A stretch of 64,000 bases of DNA from Leptospira mtsangambouensis. GTDB taxonomy: Bacteria > Spirochaetota > Leptospiria > Leptospirales > Leptospiraceae. How positions within the stretch are numbered: the stretch's first letter is position 1; every line of letters begins with the position of its first letter. Below the pieces are notes generated by a model. The model did not search any database. It was not told the origin of the DNA and worked only from the letters and a program-made list of their open reading frames with translations. Both the position numbers and the translations under genes were made by a program. The stretch spans positions 1,218,001-1,282,000 of the forward strand of contig NZ_RQHK01000002.1 of the NCBI RefSeq assembly GCF_004770475.1, given 5' to 3'. Of the stretch, positions 34,445 to 46,108 are shown piece after piece.

Positions 34445-35275
34445 CTAAACTTCGTGATTGGTTCTATTTCTAGTGACTTCCCAAAGTAAAATGGAACCAG
34501 CGCAAGCAACATTGAGAGAATTAACAACTCCTCTCATCGGAATTTTAAGAATCAAATCACAAAGGGATTGTAAGTGAACACTCATCCCTTTGGCTTCATT
34601 TCCCAGGATTAACAAAACAGGACTTTTGATATTGGTATTTTCCAAAGATTCTTTTCCAAGAGAATCGGAACCAATCACTTGGAGATTACATCGATTTTTT
34701 TCTTTTTCTAAAAACATTTCCAAAGAAGTGACTGATTCTAAAAAAACCAACTTGGTGTGAAAGATACTGCCTAAACTTGCTCTTAAAACTTTCGGATCAT
34801 AAACATCAATCGAATGTCCCAGAACAAATACAACATCCACTTGGAAAGCATCAGCAGACCGAAGGATGGAACCAAAATTTCCCAAATCACTTGGCCTGTC
34901 AAAGAGGAGATAAAAAGGATGGTTGGTGGGGACTAGGTTTTGAATACCAGTGCGATGAATTTTGGCTGTGACAATGAGTTCTGATGGATTCTCTTTTTCG
35001 GAAAGTTCCAAAAAAAGACCAGAGGCTACCTCGAATTGTTTTGCCTTCGGATATTTTTTTAAAACAGATTCTGCCCAAAACGAAAGCTTCACTCCTTCCC
35101 TAAATAAAATACGAGTGATTTCCCAACGAGCATCTATCAGCTGTTTAATGCATTCAGTACCCTCAACAAAAACCTCATTCTCTTGGCTCCGTTTGGACCG
35201 ATTGGTCCTGAGAGCCAAAAGAATTTGAAATTCAGCATTCTTAACAGATATTTTGAGAGGGCGGCCCTGAGACAT
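34445..35275 (-). CDS. TrmH/SpoU-family RNA 2'-O-methyltransferase
   Basis: 276 aa. An N-terminal substrate-binding part (about 20-110, with EVFVEGTECIKQLIDA) precedes the SPOUT knot domain. Motif 1 is DRPSDLGNFGSILRSADAF, motif 2 is LILGNEAKGMS, and motif 3 is KIPMRGVVNSLNVACA. These are the conserved SAM-binding knot elements of TrmH/RlmB enzymes, which methylate ribose in tRNA or rRNA in the cytoplasm. Which nucleotide is modified cannot be told from the sequence. It is 7 bp downstream of the fadH-like stop and may be cotranscribed with it. Confidence 0.88.
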   Translation of the reverse strand: MSQGRPLKISVKNAEFQILLALRTNRSKRSQENEVFVEGTECIKQLIDARWEITRILFREGVKLSFWAESVLKKYPKAKQFEVASGLFLELSEKENPSELIVTAKIHRTGIQNLVPTNHPFYLLFDRPSDLGNFGSILRSADAFQVDVVFVLGHSIDVYDPKVLRASLGSIFHTKLVFLESVTSLEMFLEKEKNRCNLQVIGSDSLGKESLENTNIKSPVLLILGNEAKGMSVHLQSLCDLILKIPMRGVVNSLNVACAGSILLWEVTRNRTNHEV

Positions 35276-35282
35276 ACAAAAC

Positions 35283-37301
<2,019 letters not shown>

Positions 37302-37384
37302 CTACAAGAATAGAAAATGGAAGATTTTGGCAAGATTTACTTGCAATCCAATTGAGAACCGGTATAACAATCACCGTGGCAATT

Positions 37385-37792
37385 GTGGCTGAGAATAAAA
37401 ATAAAAAAAATGCGATTCTATTCGTAGATGATGAATCCATTATATTAATGAGTATGAAGTCGCAGGTAAAACAACATTTTGGTGAACAATTCAAATACCT
37501 AACTGCAGACAGTGCCATGGAAGCTTGGGACATTTTAAAAGAATTAGAGGAAGAAGGAAAATCTGTTTCGGTGATCATTTCTGACTGGTCTATGCCAGGC
37601 ATGAATGGAGATGAATTTTTAAGGAAAGTACATAAATCTTATCCAAACATCGAAAAAGTAATCATTACGGGATTTGCAGACCAAAAATCCGTGGAAAATT
37701 TAAATTCAGAAATTGGCCCCATTACTTGTTTGAAAAAACCTTGGGATGAAGAGGAACTCATTTCCACAATCTCACATGCCATTCACGACTGA
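37385..37792 (+). CDS. Single-domain response regulator
   Basis: 135 aa receiver domain: AILFVDDES gives the acidic pair, ISDWSMPGMNGDEF the phospho-acceptor Asp, VIITGFAD the switch Thr, and CLKKPWD the conserved Lys. No output domain follows, so it is CheY-like. I prefer the GTG start at 37385 (N-terminus MAENKNKKNAI). Longer frames open at TTG 37283, ATG 37292 and GTG 37376, but the first two overlap the divergent fadH start. Its 3' end overlaps the convergent multi-PAS kinase gene by 10 bp. The pair may be functional partners, but their opposite orientation leaves this open. Confidence 0.8.
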   Translation: MAENKNKKNAILFVDDESIILMSMKSQVKQHFGEQFKYLTADSAMEAWDILKELEEEGKSVSVIISDWSMPGMNGDEFLRKVHKSYPNIEKVIITGFADQKSVENLNSEIGPITCLKKPWDEEELISTISHAIHD

Positions 37793-40467
37793 CTTTTTTT
37801 CGGAAGGTAAATATAAAAAATCGTTTCGCCTGGCACAGATGAAAGATCGATCCTTCCTCCATGCCGTTTCACAATCTTATTAACGATATCGAGTCCAAGT
37901 CCACTCCCTTCCCCCGGAGCTTTGGTGGTAAAAAATGGCTCAAAAATTTTTCCTTGGATATCTTTTGGGATCCCGGGTCCAGAATCCTTCAGGGAAACTA
38001 AAATTTCTCCTCCCTGGTCTTTTACTGCAATCTCCAAATTTCCAACAAAGGACATAGCCTGCAAAGAATTGTAAATCAAATTGGTCCAAACATGCAACAA
38101 GTCGTCCGGATAACAATCAATTGGTGCGACTGGATCAAAATCTTTCTTTAAATTGATTCCACGTTTCAATTGATTTTGGTAAATGGTCAGAACAGTTTCT
38201 ATGGTTTCAGGAATGGACGCTTTGTTTTTTTTACCCGTGGCATCAAACCTAGAAAAATTCTTTAAGGCATACATAATTTTGGAAATACGATCCACTGCCA
38301 GTTGGATGGAGCGAGTGTTCCTACGGAATTGGATTTCCAAAGATAAATAATCTAAAAACACTTTGATATAATGCGAATTAAATAAAGGCAGATAACTCGG
38401 ATCTATTTCTCCAATTCCTAATTCTACCCAAGCTTCGGAAAATTCTTCAGCACATCCCAAATCAAACCCATGAGCCAAAAAGATTTCTTTATTTTTCTTT
38501 TTGCGAAGTCGTTCTTCTTTACCAGTATAAAATTCAATTGGTTGGTCTAAATTAGCCAAAATGGTTTTTACAATCTTTTGTTCCGGCAATGGAACTGATA
38601 AAATTGCTTCACGAAAAAGTTGTGAGGCAAGGCCATATTTTTTATGCCAATCCAACATATTTTGGTTCGAGGCCTTAACTGCACCGATCGGATTATTGAT
38701 TTCATGGGCGATCCCGGCTATCAATTGGCCAAGGGCTGCTAACTTTTCCGATTGAATTAACTGTTCTTGGGTTCGTTTGAGATTTTCAAGCGCTAACTCC
38801 AATTCCAATTTTTGTTTTTCAATCAGTTTATTTTTATCCCGAATTTCTGAATTGATCAGACGTAACTCTTCCACCTCTTTTAATGGACTTAAATCGAAAA
38901 TACTATAAGCAATTGAGTTTGTTTCTTTGTATAGAAACCGTTTAACAGAAACTAGTGCTGGAAACAAATCACCATTTTTCTTTTTACAAACAATTTCCAA
39001 AGACTCTGTTGTAAAATTTGCAATCGTATTTCGAATTTTGCGAAGTGATTCCGTTGTCAAAAGACTTCTTACTTTAAGATAGGGAATTTCTGTTAGGTCG
39101 TATCCAAACAAACGTTGGAATGCAAAATTTGAATCTTTTACATTTAATCCATTCTCATCAAAGATTAAAAAAGCCTCCGTTGAAAATTGATAAAAAGCTT
39201 CAAACCGTTCATCCGATTTACGAAGTGCCTCTTCACTTAGTTTTGTATCTGTAATATCTAAAATAGTTCCTTGTAGGATCCTCGCTTCACCTTCTTTGTT
39301 ACGTGTGAGTTTTCCGATCGCTTCGATCCAATGTAATTTTCCATCTGGGTGATTGATTCGGTTTCGGATTCTGTAAGCAGAACGATTTAAATCTTCCATC
39401 AGAAGAGTTGTTTCTTTGGACAATAACTCCAAATCATCTTTGAATGTGAGTTCTAAAAATTTTTCTACAGTCACTTCAAAGTTTTGACCAGGAAATCCGT
39501 ATATACTATATGTTTGTGGCGACCAATATATCGTCCTTGTTTGGATATCCCAACTCCAGATTCCCATTTTTGCAGCATCAAGTGCCATTACCAATCGAGA
39601 CTCCGATTCTTTTAAGGCTATATTTGCTTCCTTTTGTTTGGTTCTGTCAATCATCGCTCCAAACATTCGATAGGCGCCACCATCTTTGTTATATAGAAAA
39701 ATTCCATTGTCTTCTATATAAATGTAAATTCCAGATTTGATTCGATAACGATATTCTATCGTAAACTTTTGGTGGTTTGTCAAAGCATCTTCGAATGCCT
39801 CAAGAGTTCGCTCTCTGTCATCGGGATGGATTGCATCGGCCCATTCTTTATAACCCACTTTTTGGTATTCTTCTTCTGAATAACCTGTGATTTCTTGGAT
39901 GGCCCCTCCCCAATGATTTTCCCCTGAGCCAATATCCAAATCATAAACCATACTTAACGAAAGTTCGGTGATTGTTCTATATTTTATTTCATTAGATTCT
40001 AAAGCTTTTTGTTTGAGGACATTCTCCGTAATGTCTGTGATGAGAAAAACAAGGAACGTAAGTTCTCCTTCTTTTCCAAAAACAGGAGAACCATTGATCG
40101 ATAGGTATTTTTTATTCCCGCGAGAATCTTCTATTGCATGACGAATGTCTGTGACTGGTTTTTTTGTTTTTAAAACAATATTAAAAGGTTGGTCTTCTTC
40201 CCTCCAAGGCCCACCATCCAAAGAAGAATTTTTCCATTCAGGGGCATCGTAGGTTCTTGTTAGAATGTCATTGAGTGTGATTCCAAGAACAGACTCGGAA
40301 GCTGGGTTGGCATACCGAATCTGACCCAATGGATTGAGTACCATCATGGCTGTGGAACTGACATTCATTATGGTTGTCAAAAGCTCGGCTTCGACAAATT
40401 TTTCATCTTCAGAAAGACGACGTTCTACTGGTTTCCCTCTTTCTTTTGTATCTCCATTTCCTGACAC
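37783..40467 (-). CDS. Multi-PAS sensor histidine kinase
   Basis: 894 aa soluble kinase. Four PAS/PAC units lie at about 30-150, 160-275, 285-405 and 415-535, with PAS-3-type sequences in units two and three (GYSEEEYQKVG; IYGFPGQNF). A coiled coil leads to the H-box AGIAHEINNPIG. The ATPase has NLIYNSLQAM, DSGPGIP and GEGSGLGLDIV. Between the H-box and the second helix (RISKIMYALKNFSRF) there is an insert of about 130 residues. No membrane segments are seen, so it senses in the cytoplasm. An ATG start fits. A 12-bp gap to the upstream SDR gene suggests cotranscription. Confidence 0.9.
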   Translation of the reverse strand: MSGNGDTKERGKPVERRLSEDEKFVEAELLTTIMNVSSTAMMVLNPLGQIRYANPASESVLGITLNDILTRTYDAPEWKNSSLDGGPWREEDQPFNIVLKTKKPVTDIRHAIEDSRGNKKYLSINGSPVFGKEGELTFLVFLITDITENVLKQKALESNEIKYRTITELSLSMVYDLDIGSGENHWGGAIQEITGYSEEEYQKVGYKEWADAIHPDDRERTLEAFEDALTNHQKFTIEYRYRIKSGIYIYIEDNGIFLYNKDGGAYRMFGAMIDRTKQKEANIALKESESRLVMALDAAKMGIWSWDIQTRTIYWSPQTYSIYGFPGQNFEVTVEKFLELTFKDDLELLSKETTLLMEDLNRSAYRIRNRINHPDGKLHWIEAIGKLTRNKEGEARILQGTILDITDTKLSEEALRKSDERFEAFYQFSTEAFLIFDENGLNVKDSNFAFQRLFGYDLTEIPYLKVRSLLTTESLRKIRNTIANFTTESLEIVCKKKNGDLFPALVSVKRFLYKETNSIAYSIFDLSPLKEVEELRLINSEIRDKNKLIEKQKLELELALENLKRTQEQLIQSEKLAALGQLIAGIAHEINNPIGAVKASNQNMLDWHKKYGLASQLFREAILSVPLPEQKIVKTILANLDQPIEFYTGKEERLRKKKNKEIFLAHGFDLGCAEEFSEAWVELGIGEIDPSYLPLFNSHYIKVFLDYLSLEIQFRRNTRSIQLAVDRISKIMYALKNFSRFDATGKKNKASIPETIETVLTIYQNQLKRGINLKKDFDPVAPIDCYPDDLLHVWTNLIYNSLQAMSFVGNLEIAVKDQGGEILVSLKDSGPGIPKDIQGKIFEPFFTTKAPGEGSGLGLDIVNKIVKRHGGRIDLSSVPGETIFYIYLPKKSQS

Positions 40468-40479
40468 TCCCCAATAGAC

Positions 40480-41238
40480 TTATTTTTTTAACGAAACTAG
40501 TTTATAAGCTTCAATTTTTTGGTAAATTGGAAGAATGAAAAACAAAAACCGATCCAGAATTTGGATGAAACGGAAGAGAAAGGATGGATACACTTCTTTT
40601 GCATTTGATTCAATCCCTTTCACTACTTTTTTGGCAACCGTTTCAGGTGATTGGCTTGGAAATGGAACCGGTACTTTTTTCCCTGCTGCACCAAAGAACT
40701 GCGTTCTAGTAGCAATGGGATAGACAACCATCACACGATTTCCTGGTTTCAATTCAAACCGGAAGGCATCGATAAACGAACGAACGGCTGCTTTTGTCGA
40801 TGAATACAATGCATAACCGGGCAATGACAAATGGCTCATAGCAGAGGCAGTGACAACAAAAAGAAATGGCTCCTTCCGTGTTTGGTTTAGAGCAATCAAA
40901 CAATAAAATGGAGAGAACACATTTGTTGAATAAATCCTCGCAATGCGATCCCAATCGGCATTCGGGATGACTTCGTAATAAGCAAAACCTGCGTTTGCAT
41001 AAAAAATATCGATTCCGCCTAGTTTTTTGTCCGCATCTTTTAGTAATTTGTCCAAATTCTCTTTTTTGGATACATCGCATTTATAAGGAATGACATTTGG
41101 ATGTGTTAGGATGTTCTTTTCGTTTAAGTCGCAAGCAAGAACCTTGACTCCTTCATGCTTTAACACTTGCAACATGGTCTCTTTTCCGATTCCGGAACCT
41201 GCGCCGGTAATCACGATTCTTTTATTTTTTAGTTCCAT
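40480..41238 (-). CDS. Short-chain dehydrogenase/reductase
   Basis: 252 aa classical SDR. The cofactor loop is TGAGSGIG (11-18), YANAGFAYY is the NNAG element, the catalytic Ser is in VTASAMS, and the Y-x3-K pair is in YSSTK. The C-terminal 40 residues are hydrophobic (FRFIQILDRFLFFILPIY) and may contact the membrane, as in SDRs that work on lipid or sterol-like substrates. The substrate is unknown. It is divergent from the PP2C phosphatase gene and lies 12 bp before the PAS kinase. Confidence 0.82.
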   Translation of the reverse strand: MELKNKRIVITGAGSGIGKETMLQVLKHEGVKVLACDLNEKNILTHPNVIPYKCDVSKKENLDKLLKDADKKLGGIDIFYANAGFAYYEVIPNADWDRIARIYSTNVFSPFYCLIALNQTRKEPFLFVVTASAMSHLSLPGYALYSSTKAAVRSFIDAFRFELKPGNRVMVVYPIATRTQFFGAAGKKVPVPFPSQSPETVAKKVVKGIESNAKEVYPSFLFRFIQILDRFLFFILPIYQKIEAYKLVSLKK

Positions 41239-41302
41239 GGGCGAAACCTAAACCGAAGAGATTTCAAATAAAGTCCTTTTTAATAAGACATCTAACTTTT
41301 TT

Positions 41303-41321
41303 TGGAATGATTCCATAAAAT
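41303..41321 (+). promoter_or_regulatory. Palindrome TGGAATGATTCCA abutting a TAAAAT -10-like box
   Basis: A perfect 6-bp inverted repeat around one G (41303-41315), directly followed by TAAAAT (41316-41321, five of six matches to TATAAT). It sits 54 bp before the ATG of the PP2C phosphatase and 65 bp from the divergent SDR start. No convincing -35 is found at 16-18 bp. A repressor or activator site is plausible. Confidence 0.35.
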
Positions 41322-41374
41322 ATCTTTACTGTGTTTTTCTTTAGCGATACTCTTTGTTTCCCTGAGGAATCCGT

Positions 41375-43675
41375 ATGAGCATGTTTTTTGATCGTATTTT
41401 CAAGTTCTTCTATAAATATATTTCCTATAGCTTTGCCATCGTTATTTTCTCCCTCCAAGGTGCCTTTTTTGGAGCCTTTTATGCCTATTTTTTTGGATCC
41501 GCCTTAATCCCTGAGTTCACCATTGAAAATCATCCAGAAGTGGTTTTGGTTTTTGTGATCACCACAGCCATCGCAGCTCTCGGCCATAGCATCGAGTTTG
41601 GAATTTTAACACCTATCGGGTATTTGGGCTTTCGTACTGATACTAAAAAACTAAATGCCAATCTGAAACCCAACGAAACCATCCGGCACAAAGATATTTT
41701 GGAATTAGAAAACCTTCTCAATGCCATCATTGATTTTCCAAAAGAAAATATGTATGCCGCGCTAAGATATGCTTCTTTTGTTTTTATCTCAGTATCTTTC
41801 ACTTATATTTTTTATCAATACCCACTTTATGAATTGGCTTTGATTCTCATTGGTTGGCTTGCAGCCGTTTTTGTATACGGAGGTTTTTCATATATCATTT
41901 CCGATTATTTTACCGGTGCCAAACGAGTGGAGATAAAAAAAATACTCTCTTATCGAGATGTCACCATTCACAAAAACCACGGGATCATGAGTTTAAAAGG
42001 AAAGTTTATTTTCCTACTCATACTCATCTTACTTTCGTTATCTGTATTAGCAGTTTTTATTTCCTTTGAAAATGCAAGTCTAATCAAAATTTTTGCCTTC
42101 ATTACAATGACTTTTTTTGAAGCGGTCATTTTAATTTTTATGTTTTTTCAATCTATTAATTTAACATTAGAACAAATCAATGAATCAGCAAATAGCTTAG
42201 CAAGTGGCGGAAGGGGTGCCCTTCCAATCCTTTCTATTGACAAAGAGTTCATTCAATTTGCTGAAAACTTTGAAAAAGCAACCAGGGAAGTGGGAAGGAT
42301 TAGAGAAAACTTAACAGAATTAGTAGAAGCAAAAACTTCAGAACTTCGAAACAGTTTGGAAACCGTTGAAACTTTGAAAAAACAACAAGATGGAGATTAT
42401 TTCCTTACTTCATTACTCATCAAACCACTCAGCTTAAACAAAACTCTTGGTTCCAATGTCAAAACCGATTTTTTAATCAAACAAAAGAAAACCTTCACTT
42501 TCCATGGAAGGGAAAATGAAATCGGTGGTGATATTTGTATCACAAGAACCGTTCCCTTGCGCGGAAAAGATTACACTTTTTTTCTAAATGCTGATGCCAT
42601 GGGCAAATCTTTACAAGGTGCAGGCGGAGTCCTTGTTCTCGGAGCAGCTGTACAATCCATTTTGGAGCGTTCTTTTGCAGTACAATCGATCAAATCGCAA
42701 TATGCGGAAAAATGGATAAAAAATGCATATCAGGAACTCCACCATATATTCGAAAGCTTCGACTGTTCAATGTTAGTTTCTATGGTTATGGGTCTTATTG
42801 ATGATGAAACTGGCCTTATGTATTATCTGAATGCCGAACATCCCTGGTCAGTTCTGTACAGGAACCAAAAGTCAGAATTCATTAAAAACAACTCTGAACT
42901 AAGAAAACTGGGAACCCCAGTCAAAGAAAACTCCTTAGAAATTACCACCTTACAACTACAACCTGGTGATGTTGTCATTTTAGGTTCAGATGGTAGAGAT
43001 GATATTGAATTTGATACTCAAACGGAATTTAGAAAAATCAATCATGATGAAGAACTTTTTTTACACCATGTCGAAAAAGGAGGCGGAAACTTAAAATCAA
43101 TTTACCAATCCATTTTGGAAATGGGAGAACTCACCGACGACTTAAGTTTGATGAGAATTTCTTTTAAAGAACACCAAACACTTCCGCCTAGATCCATTCG
43201 AAAGGAATCTTACGATCTTATGCGAAAGGCAAGAAACCATATCAAAGAAAACCAATTGGACCAAGCAAAAGATAGTTTAATCGAAGCCAACAGGATCAAT
43301 CCGGAAAACCAAGAAATCACAAGAGCCCTCATTCGTCTTTTGGTTCGAATGAAAGAATACAAACTCGCAGCTGAAAAATGTAATATATACATCGAAGAAT
43401 TTCCAGGAGACACGGATTTAATTTATCTCGCATCTTTCACTTACAAACAAACAAAAGAATATGGTAAGGCAATAGATATGGGAGAAAGGATTCGGTTGCG
43501 AAATCCGGGCCATTTATCCAACCTTTTGCGACTGGTGCAACTTTACCTTCTTGTGGGTAACCTGCCAAAAGCAGAAAAAACCTTGGGCCTCGCTTCCTTT
43601 TTAACAGCAGATTCCAAACGAGTCGATAGTTTAAGAACAGAAATTGAGGGTTTTCGGAAGAAAAATGTTGATTAA
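41375..43675 (+). CDS. Membrane SpoIIE/PP2C-type serine phosphatase with C-terminal TPR
   Basis: 766 aa. About six hydrophobic segments occupy residues 10-260. A HAMP-like linker (INESANSLASGGRGALPI) and coiled coil lead to a PP2C/SpoIIE domain (about 335-605) with metal-binding Asp in EIGGDIC, FLNADAMGKSL and LGSDGRDD. TPR units follow (about 615-760, ARNHIKENQLDQAKDSLIEA). These proteins dephosphorylate anti-sigma-factor antagonists in partner-switching systems, and Leptospira encodes many of them. No STAS or RsbW-type gene is adjacent, so the partner is elsewhere. Confidence 0.88.
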   Translation: MSMFFDRIFKFFYKYISYSFAIVIFSLQGAFFGAFYAYFFGSALIPEFTIENHPEVVLVFVITTAIAALGHSIEFGILTPIGYLGFRTDTKKLNANLKPNETIRHKDILELENLLNAIIDFPKENMYAALRYASFVFISVSFTYIFYQYPLYELALILIGWLAAVFVYGGFSYIISDYFTGAKRVEIKKILSYRDVTIHKNHGIMSLKGKFIFLLILILLSLSVLAVFISFENASLIKIFAFITMTFFEAVILIFMFFQSINLTLEQINESANSLASGGRGALPILSIDKEFIQFAENFEKATREVGRIRENLTELVEAKTSELRNSLETVETLKKQQDGDYFLTSLLIKPLSLNKTLGSNVKTDFLIKQKKTFTFHGRENEIGGDICITRTVPLRGKDYTFFLNADAMGKSLQGAGGVLVLGAAVQSILERSFAVQSIKSQYAEKWIKNAYQELHHIFESFDCSMLVSMVMGLIDDETGLMYYLNAEHPWSVLYRNQKSEFIKNNSELRKLGTPVKENSLEITTLQLQPGDVVILGSDGRDDIEFDTQTEFRKINHDEELFLHHVEKGGGNLKSIYQSILEMGELTDDLSLMRISFKEHQTLPPRSIRKESYDLMRKARNHIKENQLDQAKDSLIEANRINPENQEITRALIRLLVRMKEYKLAAEKCNIYIEEFPGDTDLIYLASFTYKQTKEYGKAIDMGERIRLRNPGHLSNLLRLVQLYLLVGNLPKAEKTLGLASFLTADSKRVDSLRTEIEGFRKKNVD

Positions 43676-43723
43676 ATTGAATCAATGTTAGAGGGTCGGT
43701 CATCTCTTTCATTCATTGAATTT

Positions 43724-45157
43724 ATGACCCATTTTTGCCTGCGAATCCTATGTTTTTTTACTCTTGTTTCTATGTCATTTTCATGCCGAGAGACAAACTT
43801 TAACAACCTCTGCGATCCTAAGTCAAAAGATTATTTGGAAAGTTTAGTCATACGATTCGTCAATTTTGATGAAACCTCCCATTGCGGAGTGGTTTTGAAA
43901 GTCCTACCTCCCAGCTATTTAATTTGTCCCGCACTCATCCCCAAACCCAATGGCAGTTTCTTTTTAGAAAATTTTGAAACCGATGGAAACCGTCTGAGTT
44001 TTTCCTCAAACCCCGCTTTGCCCATTGGAATTTCGTTTTCTCCATTTTCAAATTCAATCCAAGGTATCTACTCAGGATGGAAAGCAAACCGACAGTCTTT
44101 TACCATCACAGCCACAAATCCCAAAGGGAGTGCCAGTTGTACATACAATCCCGCTTGGATGGGAAAACTCCCATTTAAGACAAAACAAACCACTTGTTAT
44201 GATGGGAATGTACCTACCCCCTTCATCGATCCTAGTTGTGCAATCATTCCCGGTCAAGATGGACAAACACAAAAAGGTATACCGCAAGTGTTTATTGGCC
44301 CATCCCTCGTTGCGGGTGAAGAAATTACGACTGACCAAACCACCGGCCTTGTTTGGACAAGTTGCCAAAGGGGCAAAACAGGGATCGGATGTACTTCTGT
44401 TGGTGTGACCGATTTTACCTTTGCCACCGCCCAAGCAGACTGTGCAGGACTCAATGTTGGATCAGGGTTTGCCAATCGAACCGACTGGAGAGTTCCTGAA
44501 ATGGAGGAATACATCAGCACGTTTGATTATTCTTTGGCAAATCCATCCATCAACCAAACTTTTTTTCCTCAATCTGATAGTTGGAATTATAAAACAAATA
44601 CCAGTTACAATCCAGGGGTAGGTGCTTATTACCCCACTTTCATTGACTCAGGGATAGGTGGAGGGGGTTATGGTGATCCGCATCGTTTGCGTTGTGTATC
44701 CAATGGAACCCAACCAAAAAACAAACGACTTCAAAACAATAACGATGGAACCATTCTTGATCTTGATACCTCTCTTGTTTGGCAAAGGTGTAGTGCTGGC
44801 CAAACAAATCTCACCACTTGCTCGGGAGGAACAGATCTCGTCATCGATTGGTTTGGAGCCATTAGTTATTGCCAAGGATTGAACTTAGCGGGAAGAACTT
44901 GGAGACTTCCAAATGCAAGCGAACTAAGAAGTTTACTCGATTATTATCTTACGTATGGATACCCAGGATTTGACCCAATCTACTTTCCAAACACTGCTAC
45001 CGCAGCTGCCCCTGCTGTAGCAAACTACTGGACTTCGACAACAAGTATATTAAACACCGAAAATGCATTTGTCGTAAATTTTCAATATTCTGGTGGTGGG
45101 GGTGACGTAAAAACAAACAATGCCGACAATCATATTCGTTGTGTTTCTGATTTTTAA
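43724..45157 (+). CDS. DUF1566-repeat predicted lipoprotein
   Basis: 477 aa. A hydrophobic signal ends in a SMSFSC lipobox, which supports the ATG at 43724 over a longer frame from 43685. The mature protein begins CRETNFNNLCDPKS, a short cysteine motif also seen in the lipoprotein at 49460-50728. Two DUF1566 (Lcl C-terminal-like) units follow, at about 200-330 and 345-475, each with TTGLVWTSCQ or LDTSLVWQRCS at the start, WRVPEMEE or WRLPNASE in the middle, and a final LRCVSNG or IRCVSDF. The unit is found in adhesin-like surface proteins; the ligand is unknown. Confidence 0.82.
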   Translation: MTHFCLRILCFFTLVSMSFSCRETNFNNLCDPKSKDYLESLVIRFVNFDETSHCGVVLKVLPPSYLICPALIPKPNGSFFLENFETDGNRLSFSSNPALPIGISFSPFSNSIQGIYSGWKANRQSFTITATNPKGSASCTYNPAWMGKLPFKTKQTTCYDGNVPTPFIDPSCAIIPGQDGQTQKGIPQVFIGPSLVAGEEITTDQTTGLVWTSCQRGKTGIGCTSVGVTDFTFATAQADCAGLNVGSGFANRTDWRVPEMEEYISTFDYSLANPSINQTFFPQSDSWNYKTNTSYNPGVGAYYPTFIDSGIGGGGYGDPHRLRCVSNGTQPKNKRLQNNNDGTILDLDTSLVWQRCSAGQTNLTTCSGGTDLVIDWFGAISYCQGLNLAGRTWRLPNASELRSLLDYYLTYGYPGFDPIYFPNTATAAAPAVANYWTSTTSILNTENAFVVNFQYSGGGGDVKTNNADNHIRCVSDF

Positions 45158-45205
45158 GGTTTGGCGAAATCAAACAAAAATAGAAAGGTAACATCACAAA
45201 CCGAA

Positions 45206-45907
45206 ATGTCGCAGCAGTTCCCCTATTACTTCCTTCTATTACTTTTCCTTTTTCAATGTACCACCATTGGATTTCATGAAAAAAAAATCAGGGAGGAAAT
45301 GGCCTTTGGGGAAGAAAGCCAGTTTCGAGTTTGCCTCATCGCAGAACCAGACATCACCAAAGAAGAAATCTCCGATTTATTTAAAGCTTGGAATGAAGAA
45401 CTTTCATTTTATCAACTGAAAGCCTTACCAGTCGAATTGGCCGTGATGGAAAGACCTGGATTTTGGGGAACAGACATCCTTGGTTATTTAATGGAACACC
45501 AACTAACAAAAGATTGTGACAGGCTCCTCTACTTAAAAGGAAGAACTTGGGGTGACATTACTTTTGAAGTTTTGACTCTCGGAATTTTTGTGGGAGTGGG
45601 ATTAAAACTAGAAGTTCAAGGTGCAGTGGAGGGCCAATCCAATACAAGAGGTTATATCAAAGCAAAATACATTTCCACCATACAAATGTTATTTACTAGT
45701 CCAAAGTCCACTCTCATCCACGAAGGTTACCATTTACTCGGCTGTGGCCACCAACTCTTTATGAAAGAATGTTATGAAAAAATTCGTGATGTAAAACTAC
45801 TCCTAACGGACCCTAACCGTGATCCCAACTTTTTTCCTGTTATCACCACGCGTGGAAAAAAAATTCTATCAAGGGACCAAGTCACCACATTCACAAACAA
45901 AGATTAG
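45206..45907 (+). CDS. Predicted lipoprotein with metzincin-type HExxHxxGxxH motif
   Basis: 233 aa. A hydrophobic signal ends in LFLFQC, supporting the ATG at 45206 (a TTG at 45161 would bury the signal). No named family is recognised. Residues 172-182 read HEGYHLLGCGH, a perfect HExxHxxGxxH zinc-binding motif as in metzincin peptidases, with Met186 four residues later. A methionine that close is not in the usual Met-turn position, so proteolysis is a hypothesis. The gene starts 48 bp after the DUF1566 gene in the same direction, probably in one transcript. Confidence 0.7.
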   Translation: MSQQFPYYFLLLLFLFQCTTIGFHEKKIREEMAFGEESQFRVCLIAEPDITKEEISDLFKAWNEELSFYQLKALPVELAVMERPGFWGTDILGYLMEHQLTKDCDRLLYLKGRTWGDITFEVLTLGIFVGVGLKLEVQGAVEGQSNTRGYIKAKYISTIQMLFTSPKSTLIHEGYHLLGCGHQLFMKECYEKIRDVKLLLTDPNRDPNFFPVITTRGKKILSRDQVTTFTNKD

Positions 45908-45958
45908 TTTTTTAAAATAAAAAAATCCCGACAATTGTCTGTTACTTTCCGTACATTT

Positions 45959-45971
45959 TGAACGCCGTTCA
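45959..45971. promoter_or_regulatory. Palindrome TGAACGCCGTTCA upstream of the FN3/TSP1 gene
   Basis: A perfect 6-bp inverted repeat (TGAACG/CGTTCA) around one C, 138 bp before the GTG start of the FN3/TSP1 lipoprotein. GAACG/CGTTC half-sites are common in TetR-family operators (knowledge of the family). No regulator gene lies next to it. The rest of the 200-bp gap 45908-46108 holds an A/T-rich stretch after the stop and nothing else I can name. Confidence 0.35.
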
Positions 45972-46108
45972 ACACGCGAACCACCGGGAAAACCCTAAAC
46001 AAAACAACTGTTAAAAACTAATTTTTGATTTCGCATAACAAATTGAATCGACAGCCCCTTGGCCTAACCACAGATTTGCGATTAATCAAAATACTGGGTA
46101 ACTTAAAA

